Below are positions 12,537 to 24,428 of a stretch of DNA of 64,000 nt, piece by piece. Origin of the DNA: Nilaparvata lugens (taxonomy: Eukaryota > Arthropoda > Insecta > Hemiptera > Delphacidae); assembly GCF_014356525.2 (NCBI RefSeq), contig NC_052508.1, positions 50,695,858-50,759,857 on the forward strand, read 5' to 3'. The notes beneath the pieces were generated by a model that worked only from the letters and a program-made list of their open reading frames with translations, made no database searches and was not told where the DNA came from. The first letter of the stretch is position 1, and each line of letters opens with the position of its first letter. The translations under genes and the position numbers were made by a program.

Positions 12537-13215
12537 CTGTGGAGAGAAAAATGACATTGTTCAGAATAATATAAGGGCCAATTTTTCACCCTGCGATTGG
12601 CCATAGATAAAAGACGAATGTTTATAAAGAATAATTCTTGCACTAAAAGATGCATACACTTAATATTATACTTGAACGAGATTGTCGTGAACGTTGAGAC
12701 CAGTGGACCAGCCTACCAAAACCTTCTTCATAAAATGCTGTCGCCAAAAAGACGATCCTTCACATGGAGAAATGCATCATTCCGTGGACTCGACAATTAT
12801 CAACATGGGGAAAGGGAAATGCAAGTTGGAAATTTTTCCAAATACTGGTGTATTTTCCATCGCAAACGGAAATACATTTCTGTGAGAATACCTCAACCCT
12901 GCGTGAAAGTCTTCCCGGATGTGAGTTTGCAAAATCTTGATGTGAGGAAATTATTTTTCAATTGAAAATTAAATTCTGAAGATAAAAATTCACTCAGAAA
13001 GTTCAACCACATGATCACTAGTCTCCAAACAGTTTTAAATGAACTAATCAATAGTAAAATCTCGATGGAATGGAAACATAATACTAATAATATATTTTTA
13101 TCAATATTTCATTATATGAGTCCGCTTCAAATTTTCAAGTTTCATTTCTTACGATGTGACTTCACATAATCATTCAATTTAGATAAATATGATCAACAAA
13201 ACATTAAGGCACTAT

Positions 13216-13430
13216 TCAGTTTAAATGTGACATCATTTCGAACATTGTGCTGTGTTTATGAGCAATGTGAAGTTTCAAGTCAAGTTTACGATGAGTGCGA
13301 TAGGTGCATTTAGATGCACATTCTGCACAAGTTGATGCATTCAAATTTAAGATGTCTCACAAGGGTTTACTTGGCCGTATATTTTCCGTATCTTTGACAT
13401 GCAAATTTTACGTAGTCAATCTCTTCTTTT
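13216..13430 (-). pseudogene. lola: Relic lola cassette, stop and frameshift
   Basis: One frame reads FACQRYGKYTAK, a stop, then TLVRHLKFEC. This is a first finger with the second cysteine changed to Tyr and an internal TAA. One frame over, CASKCTYRTHRKLDLKLHIA then HKH gives a full second finger ending at TGA (13216-13218). The acceptor side is purine-rich and poor. Intronic position, strand and length all match a cassette that has lost function. Confidence 0.7.
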
Positions 13431-14212
13431 CTTCCAAAAAATGTAGATGAATCGTCTGCAAAAAGATTAATTCTTATTGGGAAATTATTTTGGTCGACTT
13501 TTGATATCTGGTTAATTTTTGGTCATGAAAAAATAGAATATTTACAAGCTTAGCCAATCTTTATGAAGATCGTTATATCACATACCTTTAGAATCGTGAT
13601 AATTTGGAAAGATGATCAATGCTTTTGCACTAGATGTTTCCTATTACAAATTTACAAGATTACCCGAAACAAAAACGAAAGTAATCATCGCATATTTACA
13701 GAGATTTTCACTACAAGACAGAATAAGAGCCTATAAATAGTACAAATGATTAAGGTGGTGTTCAATTCCTTTTGAAAGATTCTTTTCACGAATCCTAATA
13801 ATTATTCAAACTCACAGTAGTTTTTTTTTATCATTCATAGAAATTTTCGCCCAAAAACAAAAATTAATATAATCAATATTTTGATGAGAGTATTTTGATT
13901 GGTCTTCGACAATAGCCTTAAATAAATCTACTTCAATGTTTGAACTGAGTAACAATCATATTCTATTAAGTATCATCTTCCTTAGCAGAAAAACATTAAA
14001 CAGATTAATTTTTCTAGTACTGTTACTCAGTTGTTAATGTAATTCTATAAAACGGAAATTTAGTTGTAATAGGAATGTAAAGTTGTTATGTAGGCCTACA
14101 AAAGAAATATAATAATTATGTTATAACTAATCTCTTGGTTACTAAAGTGTGAAGATCATTGAAGATATGCTCAAAATGTTCACCCATTGAAGTTATACAC
14201 GAATTGACTCAC

Positions 14213-14288
14213 CATGATCCATGGCTTTTGGAACATTCTGTTCATTAGACGGCCGGAATCCACGCAGAATGTAACATAGTTCAAGCAT
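14213..14288 (-). CDS. Candidate internal first exon (ATG to phase-matching donor)
   Basis: ATG at 14286-14288 opens 25 codons (LELCYILRGFRPSNEQNVPK is included). They run to a consensus donor, CATG then GTGAGTC, at 14213. One base, G, is left over, exactly what the two-base leads of the cassettes need. TGTATATACA lies about 20 bases upstream of the ATG. If transcribed from a local promoter it could supply a BTB-less N-terminus to the cassettes further left (12.5 kb and beyond). Product not recognised; use as an exon is inferred from donor and phase alone. Confidence 0.35.
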
Positions 14289-14501
14289 AATCAAATTGCA
14301 CTATCATGTATATACAGATTGTACAAACAATCTGGCAACGCTGATATGTAGTATACTTGTGAGTATATGTAGTGTATGTGTAGTGAGACTTGACCAGAAG
14401 CCCAAGTCTCAACATATTTCTAATTTTTTCAGCGTGAAGGAAACTATAAATTTCTTCTGCTTGGATTGAATAAAAGACTGATTAATGTTAGGATATTTTT
14501 A

Positions 14502-14743
14502 TTATTCTAAAGACTGTGATAATACTTGTGATGCTATGAGTTTGCGATTGCCAGAATGCATGAGAGCAATATGGGTTCTGAGGTTGAATTTGCGGTGACA
14601 CCGATAGGAACAGATTGAACACGACAAGGAGGGCTCCAAGCCACACTCGTTCAGATGCCTCACAAGGGTGCACTTGTTCTTGTAGCTTTTCCCGCACTTT
14701 GCGCATGTGTAGCGGCTTGTCAAAACATCAAGGATCATCAATT
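14502..14743 (-). CDS. lola: lola alternative 3' exon, zinc-finger cassette 5
   Basis: Acceptor CAG at 14744-14746, lead AA, 79 residues. First finger CAKC at residues 13-16, His 29, Cys 33: the last spacing is x3 (HLNEC), one residue shorter than in the other cassettes. Second finger C41-H62 is normal. The stop TAA is followed at once by TAA and an AATAAA, so a poly(A) signal overlaps the end of the frame. Full-length otherwise. Confidence 0.87.
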
Positions 14744-15454
14744 CTGCAAATGAACCGAAATTTGAAGATTGTAATTAAAGATGAAGAAAATATCAAAGAA
14801 TGAATGATACGAAAAATATTTAACTCGTTAAGCCCAGAGTTATACAGAGTTTCTTATTTGAAATTCATGCAGTCTTCCTGGGTCAGAGAGCTATGAAGAA
14901 ATTATGAGTCATAAATATGTCTAAAGTCATTCATTATAAGTCAAAACTCACACATTCATTAAAAGTTACTCGATAGCCTACTATTTGAAGTCATCTGAAG
15001 TAATTATAAACTATTTTTATTGATTCAATGATACACAATTATTTTTTTAATAATTTGGTGGAGGACCAAAGGCAAACTATTCCACCCCCGAATCATTTGA
15101 TTCATTAAAATAGTCCAGAAGAAGGTTATGTTATATGTTATTGAATTATATTCCAGGTTTCAACTAGCTTGGTCAATATATTTGAACATGGTCAAATCAG
15201 GTAAGGTTTACAATGCACTAGAATTTATATGACAATTATTGTTACTATCAATAATTCCAGTGAACACTTGTAAATCGTAACCGGCTTGACCATGTTCAAA
15301 TGTCTTGCCCGAGCTTGGTGAGACCGGGCATTAGACCCGTTATTATTGGAGGTCATTCCGTCATTCTAGTCATAAGAGTCATCATAATGGATTATAGTCA
15401 GTTGACTATCCAGTTTTATTGTAGATAAACTTATTGTGACGGAATATAAGGCTA

Positions 15455-16053
15455 AAGGCCATTCCACACAGCACGTGGCGTGCGTGGCTGGACGCACGCA
15501 AGCTACTTTTCAAAACATCGCTTCCCAGCTAATCAAATGAAGCAATTCACATAGCAGCCACGGCCACGCGGCAACGCTTGCTATACTAGCCACGCGTGGC
15601 TACCGTTCGCCCTCTCAGCGATCTTTTCAAACGTGTCCGGCCACGTTTTGGTCCGAGCATGCGCAGAACGTATACTAGACGTATACTATCGTATAGAACG
15701 TATACTATCATTGTCAGCCTCAAGGTCACGCATTAAATGATGGATTCGCCATAGGTCTTCCTTCTTTTAATGATTGGATGTACCCACTGGTCACGTGCTG
15801 TCACCGAATACAATAAAACCAGCTCATTATCACTACTACTGCTGCTGTTGGAGTCATCAAACCAAGGTAAGCCACAAGAAAATCCAGATTCACACCACGG
15901 GACCGTCGGAGTTGACATCTTCCTGCATACTGACGGGAAACGTGGCCGGTATAGCATCGCAACAGTCGTGGCGGTGTGAATTGGCATGTGGCTAGCGTGG
16001 CCGGCGTGGCGTGCGTCCAGCCACGCACGCCACGTGCTGTGTGGAATGGCCTT
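15455..16053 (-). mobile_element. PIF/Harbinger-related element with transposase remnant
   Basis: Long GC-rich terminal inverted repeats (AAGGCCATTCCACACAGCAC onward, about 45 bp) enclose 0.6 kb. Inside, on the minus strand (15733-15987), an open frame ends with NELVLLYSVTARDQWVHPII then KRRKTYGE. This resembles the WVHP motif near the N-terminus of Harbinger nuclease proteins. No catalytic domain remains, so it is non-autonomous. The target-site duplication is not clear. Confidence 0.65.
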
Positions 16054-16819
16054 CGATAATTATTGTAAACAGATAATTATTGTTCGAACTGTCTCCTGTT
16101 TTAATTTATATAATAATAAAAATAATAATAATAATAATATTTATCTATCCAATCAGGCACTATGAAATTTCTGGTAAGTTACAACATGACTTCTGTAAAT
16201 ACATAACTTATTTGAAATTAGCAGAGAATTAATTTTTTGAAATTTGAGACCAGTAACTTTTTCTTCATCAGTATTATATTATAGCACCTAGTTAGAGAGT
16301 AATAACTGAATGAGAATAATCACTCCAATACATAAATTGGTGCGTGAAATTGAGTTTATTAGATTGGACAATTAGCTTTCTAAGAGAAAACACTTATGAA
16401 AGAGTGGAGTAGTTAATGCCATTTCATAGGTAATAACGGTAGGTCAGTTTTGTAAAACTATCATAATAATTCTAAGATTCAAAAAACTTCTACTTTAAGA
16501 AAACACATTCTCTGTTAACTAATAATTTTATTAATTTATTATTATAGAAGATGCTTGCAGACTAATAATATCCAGGAATATATTTTTAATGAATAGAGAA
16601 AATTGAAGAAGTTTTGAATAAAAAGAAAAAAATTACATAACTCACCTCATTCGAGATGAATCCAGTATTGTGTATCATCTATCCTATATAAAGTTGTGAA
16701 ATGCATCAATTAGTGATTACCTCAGATCTAGTGAATCAGTATAAACTCGACATTACAAAACTTATCATGCACCATGTACTACTTGTTGATACTGGTTCAC
16801 TGTTGAATGTTGTAGATTC

Positions 16820-17118
16820 TATACTCTGTACAAAATAACTTTTGACTTGGGATGAACATTCGCAGCAGAGAAGGCATAGAGCGGTAGGGATATAACGGCG
16901 GCGATGTTGCCGTCTTTCTCTATTTCTACTGAGTATTCAAGCGCTCATGTTGAACTTACGAAGTGCTCTGTGAGCACTGAATCGACTGACTCTAATCGAC
17001 TAATTGACAACTGCGCTTCCACCTATGACTCAATCCATCACTGCAATTGGCTGATCTCCCTCCATTTCTCTGCGCCGCAAATTTCCTCCATGTCAGAAGT
17101 TATTTTGTACGGAGTATA
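16820..17118. mobile_element. MITE family A, copy 1
   Basis: Ends TATACTCTGTACAAAATAAC and inverted GTTATTTTGTACGGAGTATA. A second copy with the same ends and similar interior (CGGCGGCGATGTT) lies at 29015-29320. No coding capacity. Confidence 0.8.
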
Positions 17119-17231
17119 GAATACTACTGTCTATTCAAAAAATAAATGTTTTTTGCAATCAAGTTTCCAATATTATTTGCAGAAACATAACTCTAGATGG
17201 AAATAGAATTAATAAAACCCCTACAAATTAT

Positions 17232-17415
17232 GCCGGGTTGGTCTAGTGTTAAGGAAGATTTTCATCTGCTAGTACCGTCTAGTTCGTGGGTTCGTATCCC
17301 GCCGATGGCTTGGACGCTTGATCATCTCATCAATTCACCAACGCACTTTCCATTACCCACGCACAAGCAAAATGCTCATGTGGGCATCATCCACAATGAA
17401 TAAAAATAAAAAAAA
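17232..17415 (+). mobile_element. tRNA-derived SINE
   Basis: The 5' part, from GCCGGGTTGGTCTAGTG to about 17310, has pol III A-box (TGGTCTAGTG) and B-box (GGTTCGTATCC) sequences in tRNA order. It is followed by a non-tRNA body and an A-rich tail (AATAAAAATAAAAAAAATGG). It does not fold as a complete tRNA and has an extended middle, so I read it as a SINE rather than a gene. Confidence 0.7.
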
Positions 17416-17639
17416 TGGTAAGTTTAATATTCAAAATTATTTCAGAAATAATGTCAAACGGATTAAAAAATATGAGAATAATACGTTTTATAACAATAAT
17501 CATATATTGTACAACAAATTCATAACAACAGAAAAGTAGTAACAAAAGAAATTGAACTTGGTTTAACATTTTTCGGCATACAGACAGAAGCATCAAATTT
17601 AACTCTAAAGTTATCAACTGTAAGAAATAAGTAAGAAAT

Positions 17640-17790
17640 CTGGTTGAGCAACTTAACAGTAAATCAACTAGATGAGACCAGTTAATCAACTACTTGAAAC
17701 AAGTTAATCAAGTAGATGAAGTTGAACAACTAGATGAAACCAATCAATTGAATAGATGAACCTCGTTGAACAACTAGATGAAACCAATTA
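17640..17790. repeat. Degenerate minisatellite next to cassette 6
   Basis: Several imperfect copies of a unit containing GTTGAACAACTAGATGAAAC and CAATTAAT. It lies directly 3' of the cassette at 17795 on the minus strand, so it would be in that isoform's 3' UTR. Confidence 0.7.
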
Positions 17791-17794
17791 ATGA

Positions 17795-18006
17795 TCACAG
17801 TCTAAGTTTGAGTTGATCGATGAGGTGCTTGTCAGTATGTTTGCAGAAAACGTGATTCTTGAGGTCACTACGGTGACGGGAGCGGTAATGACAATGGGGA
17901 CATGGAAACTTTGGATCCTGGTCACATTCATATGTCTGATGGCGTATCAGGCTGCTCTTAGTCTTGTAGTATTTACCGCAAGTTTGGCATCCGAATTCAA
18001 ATTTAC
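17795..18006 (-). CDS. lola: lola alternative 3' exon, zinc-finger cassette 6
   Basis: Acceptor CAG at 18007-18009, lead GT, 69 residues, TGA at 17795-17797. First finger at residues 6-27 (CQTC, H, C), second at 35-56 (CPHC, H, H). The linker DQDPKF lacks the usual glycine. The lead is only five residues. It has no internal ATG, so it can only be translated by splicing to an upstream exon. All eight zinc ligands are present. Confidence 0.87.
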
Positions 18007-19396
18007 CTGAAATTCATTCATACATATTTTATATTTTACTTCTCATTCATATGATATTATTTTTATGTTATAAATAAGAATATAAATCTCAGTACCCTTT
18101 CAAATTATTTTGTCACAACATGTTTCGGACATTAAATGCCATTTTATTTTCATTTATATTAAAAGTAGCCCTATTTTTATGTTATATACATTATGAATAA
18201 TAACAATTTTTATGAATTGGAATAGTATGAATTATATTTATTAAATCAAGTGTAATAAAATTTCACTTACACAACAGTACAGTAGCTACATTCATGTTTA
18301 GTCAAGAATAAAATGAATGAATAAAAGAGTGTATGAAATCAAAAGATAGTAAAATTCGGCACTATACATTGAGAGATAAATTTTATCGCTATCAGAACAA
18401 ATTTAGACACTTGAGGTCTAGTTGCTAAACAACCATAAGAAGAACAAAAAATCAGAAAGACTCAAGGAACTGGTTGATGGGCACCTCAACACCCAACACA
18501 TTCTTAATTGTTTTCTTTAAGATTCTCAAGTTTTATTAAGCTTTCTTGATAATCATAATCGTAATCATTATCAAGTACGGTCCTTATCGTCAATATGTTG
18601 ATTTCTGTAGGAACATTACAAAAGTAACTGAAGCAATATTAACTCTAGACTACCAACATTTATTAGAAATAACATAAGTGCTTCCCAAGGTATTTTTTCA
18701 AGAGGAGAAATATGAAAATAAGTATTTTAAGACAAATAATTCAATAATAAATATCTAATCAGAAACATCAATGGTAAATCTACTTTTTGTTAGAACAGTA
18801 CATATAACAGGAAACTGGATTAGATAACATTCACGATTATCGAAAATTAGATCAATAGTTTTTTCAACAACAATTTATTGGTGATTAATTACAATCAATT
18901 ACCGATTGATTTATTCCATTCAATTGGTATCTCTTATAGTTGTAAGACACAAAAAATGTTTCATTCATGACAATAGAATAGAAATAGAAAATGTGTCATT
19001 CGTGAAAATAGGATAGATAGGATAGCTTTTATTCTCGGTACAGAATAATTAAACACACATTCACGGCTTTATCACACGATAGCCAGCCGGAAAATTCATG
19101 AAAAAAGAGAACAGTAGTATAAAACGATATTAACTTATAATACGAAAACAAATGGAAACTTGAAATTTACATAGTGATTGCAAATTCTGTTTAGTTCTAA
19201 AAGTAATATTACAACACTACAATAATAAATTAAAGTTGAAAGGCATTTAATTGATTTGCTAAATTGAATAATAAAATTATTACTTGTTCATAGATCGTCT
19301 AATGTATTTTATCAGGACTCTAAATAAGCTAAGTTGCAGATGACACAACATGAGATCCTAACAGAAGTCAGAAAGGAAAAGAGTTTATTATTCAAT

Positions 19397-19716
19397 TCAA
19401 GGCAGAATCTCGATGTTTTCATGAGTTTCAAGATTCTGGCATGATTGAGAACGAGATTTTAATCCAATTTGAGACAGAATAGATAGGTTGTCATCGATAC
19501 TTTTATTGAGATGAGCCTTTTTGATATGTTTGGAGAGATTATCGGGTCGTTTGACGCGATGTGAGCAGTAGGAACAGGAGAACCTAGCATCGATGCCACA
19601 CTCGTAGTGCAGATGTCTGTTGAGGCTTGACAGGGCGCTGTATGTCTTCATCCCGCACTTGCCGCAGCCGTACTTTGTTTTCCCGTCCTTGTCGAATATT
19701 CTTTCTATCCACGGAT
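19397..19716 (-). CDS. lola: lola alternative 3' exon, zinc-finger cassette 7
   Basis: Acceptor CAG at 19717-19719, lead AT, 105 residues, the longest cassette here. First finger CGKC at 17-20 has 13 rather than 12 residues before His 34 (an extra residue in GMKTY), then Cys 39. The second finger at 47-68 is normal. A 37-residue Ser/Gln/Asn-rich tail follows. AATAAA lies about ten bases after the stop on the minus strand. Confidence 0.87.
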
Positions 19717-21480
19717 CTGAGGAAAAGTGCAATCAGAAAAAATGTTCACCAAAAATTGAAAAATATCGAGCGTGCGGTGGTGAATCAGGGGATTTGATAA
19801 TAATGTAAATATTAATTATTTTGGTCATCCTAGGAAAACGCGGCTACTCACCATTTACGTATTGAGTACCAGAAAACTAACAGTCCAAGCACGAAAAGTC
19901 TCTGAACAGTCTAAAAGTCACAATCTGCGCACCACAAACATGAATTAGTAAATCATGATTGTTGGTATAAACATTAATTTTACTTGTATTGTAATATTGT
20001 ATCTTATGGTGTAAAATGCATCAATAGTTTGAAAGATTTCAAGGGCTATTTTAGGACCATATTTTTTTAATACGAAAATGAATGTTCCGTTACAGTGAAT
20101 ACTCTCCTCTATGATGATAGATTATGCTACAATACTTTCTTCAATCTCAATTGGCTCGTAATCCTGATAAAAACATGTTTTTCTAAGATGGCGATACCTG
20201 CCACATATGCACATATTCAATTACCGTTACGTTGATGAGATTTCACACCACACTGAGAAGAGATTTTTCGTGTATCGTCTATGGATGTACTGGTGCCCAA
20301 TACGTGAATGGTGACGCATGACGCAGGAGCTACAACATGCCTTTAGTGGCGTTTCACTATCAGAACAAAACGATACTATTCAGATTACAAAATCGCCCTA
20401 TCCAATCGTCATTGCCGCATTCGTTATTTAAAAATTCATTGCTCTGTTGAAGTTATAATTGGAAGTAAATTAAATTTCTACAAGAATTGAAAAATATATT
20501 TAAAAATACACTCACTTGTGGAAAGTTGCAATCAGGAGCAATATAGAAATAGAATATGCACTTCATGTCTATTTAGCTAACACCCGTAAGTGATGCTTGT
20601 GAATGCAACATTGCAATTGAGGTTTTCTGCAGAAGAAATTAACTACTGGAACCACTAGTAAAATACTAAGACAATTACTACGTAGTGAAATTTCAGCTTC
20701 TAAAAGGCTTACATAGTAGCAAACTACTAGGTTTAAAAACTACTAGTATAAAAGCTACTTACAGTAATTGAATTGATAACTACATAATTATGGGATTGTT
20801 ACCTGGGAAACTGCACCCCCCAAACAATAGGACTGCATGCGAAAAAAGCAATGAGAACAATTGTTCGGTCTAATCAAATTGAGCATCGCAAGCCGTTATT
20901 TGCTCAGAATAAGATGTTCACTGCTATAACAACATATATTCTCCAGGTCATATTAATGACTAGGAATTCGAACCCACCTCCGAGATACAATTGTCATAAC
21001 ACAAAAACAGAAATAATATAAATCTTCCAAAACAACGACTCAATAAACACAAAAATTCTCCAACACATGCAGAATCGCGGCTCTTTATAACCTTCTCTCA
21101 CCTTGTCTAAATCTATAGATAGCAACAATCTATTTATTTCAAAATTGAAGCACTATCTATTACAAAAACCTTACTACACAATTTAGGAGTATGATGAAGA
21201 GCATACTTTCCAGCATTTAAGAATGCCCTTTGAGTTTCAAGCGCTATGATCATATTTTGGTCACCCCATAACAGCCTGTTATGGGTGAAGCACTAATTTC
21301 ACAATTCCCAAGTCTATAGACAAATGACTAATAAACTGAACTAAGAAACGTTCCAAACATGATTCTATGCTACTTGAATCAATAGACAACTGATTGAAAC
21401 ATGCATTCTTAAATATTTTGGATGGATCACAATATCGTCTCTCTGGATAATAAAAGAACTGAATTCTGTAGATGAATAAT

Positions 21481-21719
21481 TTATTGGTAGGAGACTTTCA
21501 TCTGCAAATTGGAATGATTGGAATGTTTGTTAAGCACGTGTAATTTGAGTCCATTGCGTCTCCTCGACTTGAAGGCACAGTGAGGGCAGGAGAATTTCGG
21601 TTCTGTTCTACACTCGTACTTCTGGTGTTGGGCCAAGCCTGACTTCCGTCGGTAACTCTTGCCACACGCCTCGCAGTCATATCTTCTCTCTTCATCGGTT
21701 AGATCTTCCATGTTCAGTC
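21481..21719 (-). CDS. lola: lola alternative 3' exon, zinc-finger cassette 8
   Basis: Acceptor CAG at 21720-21722, lead GA, 78 residues. Acidic lead (MEDLTDEERR), then fingers at about 15-36 (CEAC, H, C) and 44-65 (CPHC, H, H), with RTEP in the linker. The stop codon TAA lies inside AATAAA, so the poly(A) signal and the end of translation overlap. All zinc ligands are intact. Confidence 0.88.
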
Positions 21720-22424
21720 CTGCATGAAGATGAGAAATAATATTAAATCCAATTGGGAATCCAATTTAAAACAGAATAGAATGTTAAATTTTATTATTCT
21801 GTAGAATAAGTAATGCGAAATTGATAAAGGTGACTTTCTATTGACAGCTGAGATTCATGAACGAATTTTACGAATGCAGTAAAAATTCTGTCTTTGTTAT
21901 TAATACATCAACTAAAATGCTCCTGGTTGCCTATATTGCGCCTGACATTGGAATGCTCTTTTCTTCACAGTTTGTACTTGTTTTTCTGGGCCAGTGATAA
22001 GCTTTCCTCAAACCAGCTGACAATAAGCTATCGCACAGAGAAGATTTATAGAATCCTTCTACTTTGTGGCTATCGGAAAGGAAACTCATATTACACTTAC
22101 GACGGCAAGTAGAGAGGAAGCTCACTTGTTGGACTAGTGAGAAATTTCTTCAAATAAATAATAATTAGAGTTTCTATCAATGTATATTCACAAGTTGTAT
22201 ACAGTGCGATTATAAAGCTGAATACCTATATATCAGAAGTCCGTGACCGGTCCAGTGAAAATATTTTTCCCTGAATTCTAACAGGAAGAATACAAATATT
22301 TACGGTACGGACTCTGATATTGATAAGTGGGAACTGGGAATCTTTATATTATTGTAATATATTGTACACTATTTTTTGTAATTGGAGACCCCATTATACA
22401 TACATTTAATTAACCGAACGAAGT

Positions 22425-22790
22425 GAGGTCTAAGATTCAAGTCGACGGTTTGGCATTTCTCTTAATGTTTAAATGTTTGAATGTTTAAATATTTATATGT
22501 TGCGCATTTACGGCGAAACGAGGTAATAGATTTTCATGAAATTTGACAGATATGTTCCTTTATTGATTGCGCGTCGACGTATATACAAGGTTTTTGGAAA
22601 TTTTGCATTTCAAGGATAATATAAAAGGAAAAAGGAGCCTCCTTCATACGCCAATATTAGAGTAAAAATCAGACTAAAGAATTATTCATCATAAATCAGC
22701 TGACAAGTGATTACACAGATGTGTGTAGAAGCCAGTCTATTGCTGTATTTCCATAAGGTTATAGTTTCAATCAGGTACTTGTGGATGATA
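22425..22790. repeat. Dispersed repeat (CGAACGAAGTGAGGTCTAAG type)
   Basis: Starts with CGAACGAAGTGAGGTCTAAG then TTCAAGTCGACGG and continues through GGCGAAACGAGGTAATAG. I recognise this as a high-copy planthopper-type repeat, but class and exact borders are not visible here. Confidence 0.4.
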
Positions 22791-22994
22791 ATACTGCGTT
22801 AGGTCTACTGTTCACAGAACTATTAGTAATATTTAGGGATTACTCAACAAGGATTAAAAAATCAAGAATTCTGTTGATATTCAAATTCAGTTACACAGTT
22901 TACGAGAGAAATGGAAAGATTCCGGCTACATTCATAAGAGGTTTCATAAAATTTACACTATGAACAGAGATATTGTGGAATCTCTCCGTATAAG

Positions 22995-23188
22995 GTGAAA
23001 TAAAAACGATATTGTGAGTTCCACATAATTTATTTGAGCCAAAATTAAGTTTCAATGCATAAGGCGTCATATTCTGTGTTATGAAGATGATGCCACTGAA
23101 GACCACTGATGAAGATGCCTTAGTGCATTGAAACTTAAGTTTGGCTCGAATAAATTATGTGGAACTAACAATATCGTTTTTATTTCAC
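22995..23188. mobile_element. Palindromic MITE
   Basis: Near-perfect inverted halves: TGAAATAAAAACGATATTGT through the arm with AATTAAGTTTCAATGCA, and the reverse. The central spacer is about 40 bases. No coding sequence. Confidence 0.85.
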
Positions 23189-23369
23189 TTCAAGAGGTTT
23201 TATACATGGATCAAGAATAAAGGAACTATATTGCCGAGTACATATAACAAATGGAAATATAATTTATTCAAGACAGTACAGATACGCAACCTATCAGGGC
23301 CTTGTTGTATGACAAAATTATACCTAATAGAACAGATCTAATCTATCTTTAGATAGTCAGTGCTACTAT

Positions 23370-23822
23370 AGTAAACGCAAATTGGAGAGGCGGGTGATGG
23401 TGGCACCATCTCTGAGTGAAATTGGTAAATTTCAAGCAGTAATATAAATTCGTCTGCTTTTTGTTTGTTTACATTTGAAATGTCATCACAACCTTCTCAT
23501 AAAAAATATGTTCATTCAAGATTTTTCAAATTCAGTCATACATTTATGTAAATTTTACATTTTCACATTTAAGTAAAAAATATACAAAAAATAAGAGACA
23601 ATTAGCACCAATTCAAGCCTTCACTGAACCGATGTAATTGGACAAGTGACGAGTATTTGTTTGTTTTTCTCTAAAATACAAATAAAACCTAACTTTAAAA
23701 TTGTCATATGATTGACACATCTCTAATAATTAGAATAACACATTCAATTTAAAGCTTGAAATTTACCAATTTCACTCAAGAGATGATGCCACAATCACCC
23801 GCCTCTCCAATTTGCGTTTACA
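23370..23822. mobile_element. MITE with about 65-bp terminal inverted repeats
   Basis: Left end GTAAACGCAAATTGGAGAGG onward to TTGGTAAATTTCAAGC is repeated inverted at the right end. The interior is AT-rich and non-coding. It lies just 3' of cassette 9. Confidence 0.85.
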
Positions 23823-23961
23823 CTAGTTGGATACTTTCCTATTCTAACAACCAGCTGACTACTGGTATTATTGGTTTGTATTTTATCATGCAACAGGTCC
23901 CAGGTGATCGATCAAATAAAATAAAATGGGATATCCATTTCCATGCCTTTGATTTAAGTTT

Positions 23962-24188
23962 TCAACAATAATCGTTGAAATTAGATGAATGAACTCGAAC
24001 GATGTGCTTGGTCAAGTTTGTCTTGAGCTTGGATCGATGTGAACAGTAAGGACAGGCGAACTGAGGTTCGATTCCACACTCAAACTTCAGATGTTTCCTG
24101 ACTGACTGTGGCGCGCCGTACAGCCTGCCACACCTGGGGCAGATGAATTTCCCGCTGGCATCGTCTTGTTTGATAACAGATATGACGT
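23962..24188 (-). CDS. lola: lola alternative 3' exon, zinc-finger cassette 9
   Basis: Acceptor CAG at 24189-24191, lead AC, 74 residues. Fingers at about 16-37 (CPRC, H, C) and 45-66 (CPYC, H, H), with linker GIEPQF. The usual aromatic and basic positions in finger 1 read GRLYGAPQSV, a distinct recognition surface. The tail is short (SSNFNDYC). A half-finger relic lies immediately upstream. Confidence 0.88.
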
Positions 24189-24428
24189 CTGAAAAAATGC
24201 ACAATGTTTTCATAAAAACGTTTCGTCGCCATAATTCTTCAAGGTGAATCGAACTTGAGTAATTGCACTTTAAAAAAATTACAACCCAAAATAAGATCAT
24301 GAAATCACATACAATTATAATTATCTCAGTAGAATAGGGAAATAAGATAATTCTTGACAGTGAGTCATTAACATGGCAAACACGAATTTCTCTTTGATCT
24401 ATTATAATTACCGAAATTCGTTGATTTT

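Noticed and set aside
16646..16695. Second internal first exon (TATATA box then GTGAGT)
   Set aside because: The donor follows the TATA by only about 40 bases and leaves phase zero, which does not suit the cassettes; it could only be a non-coding leader.
17232..17310. Functional tRNA gene
   Set aside because: The A and B boxes are present, but the cloverleaf is not complete and an A-rich tail follows; SINE preferred.
17813..18010. Plus-strand open frame of 65 codons
   Set aside because: It is the antisense of cassette 6, whose minus-strand reading has all zinc ligands, an acceptor and a stop. Similar antisense frames over cassettes 1, 2, 4, 11, 12 and 15 were dropped for the same reason.
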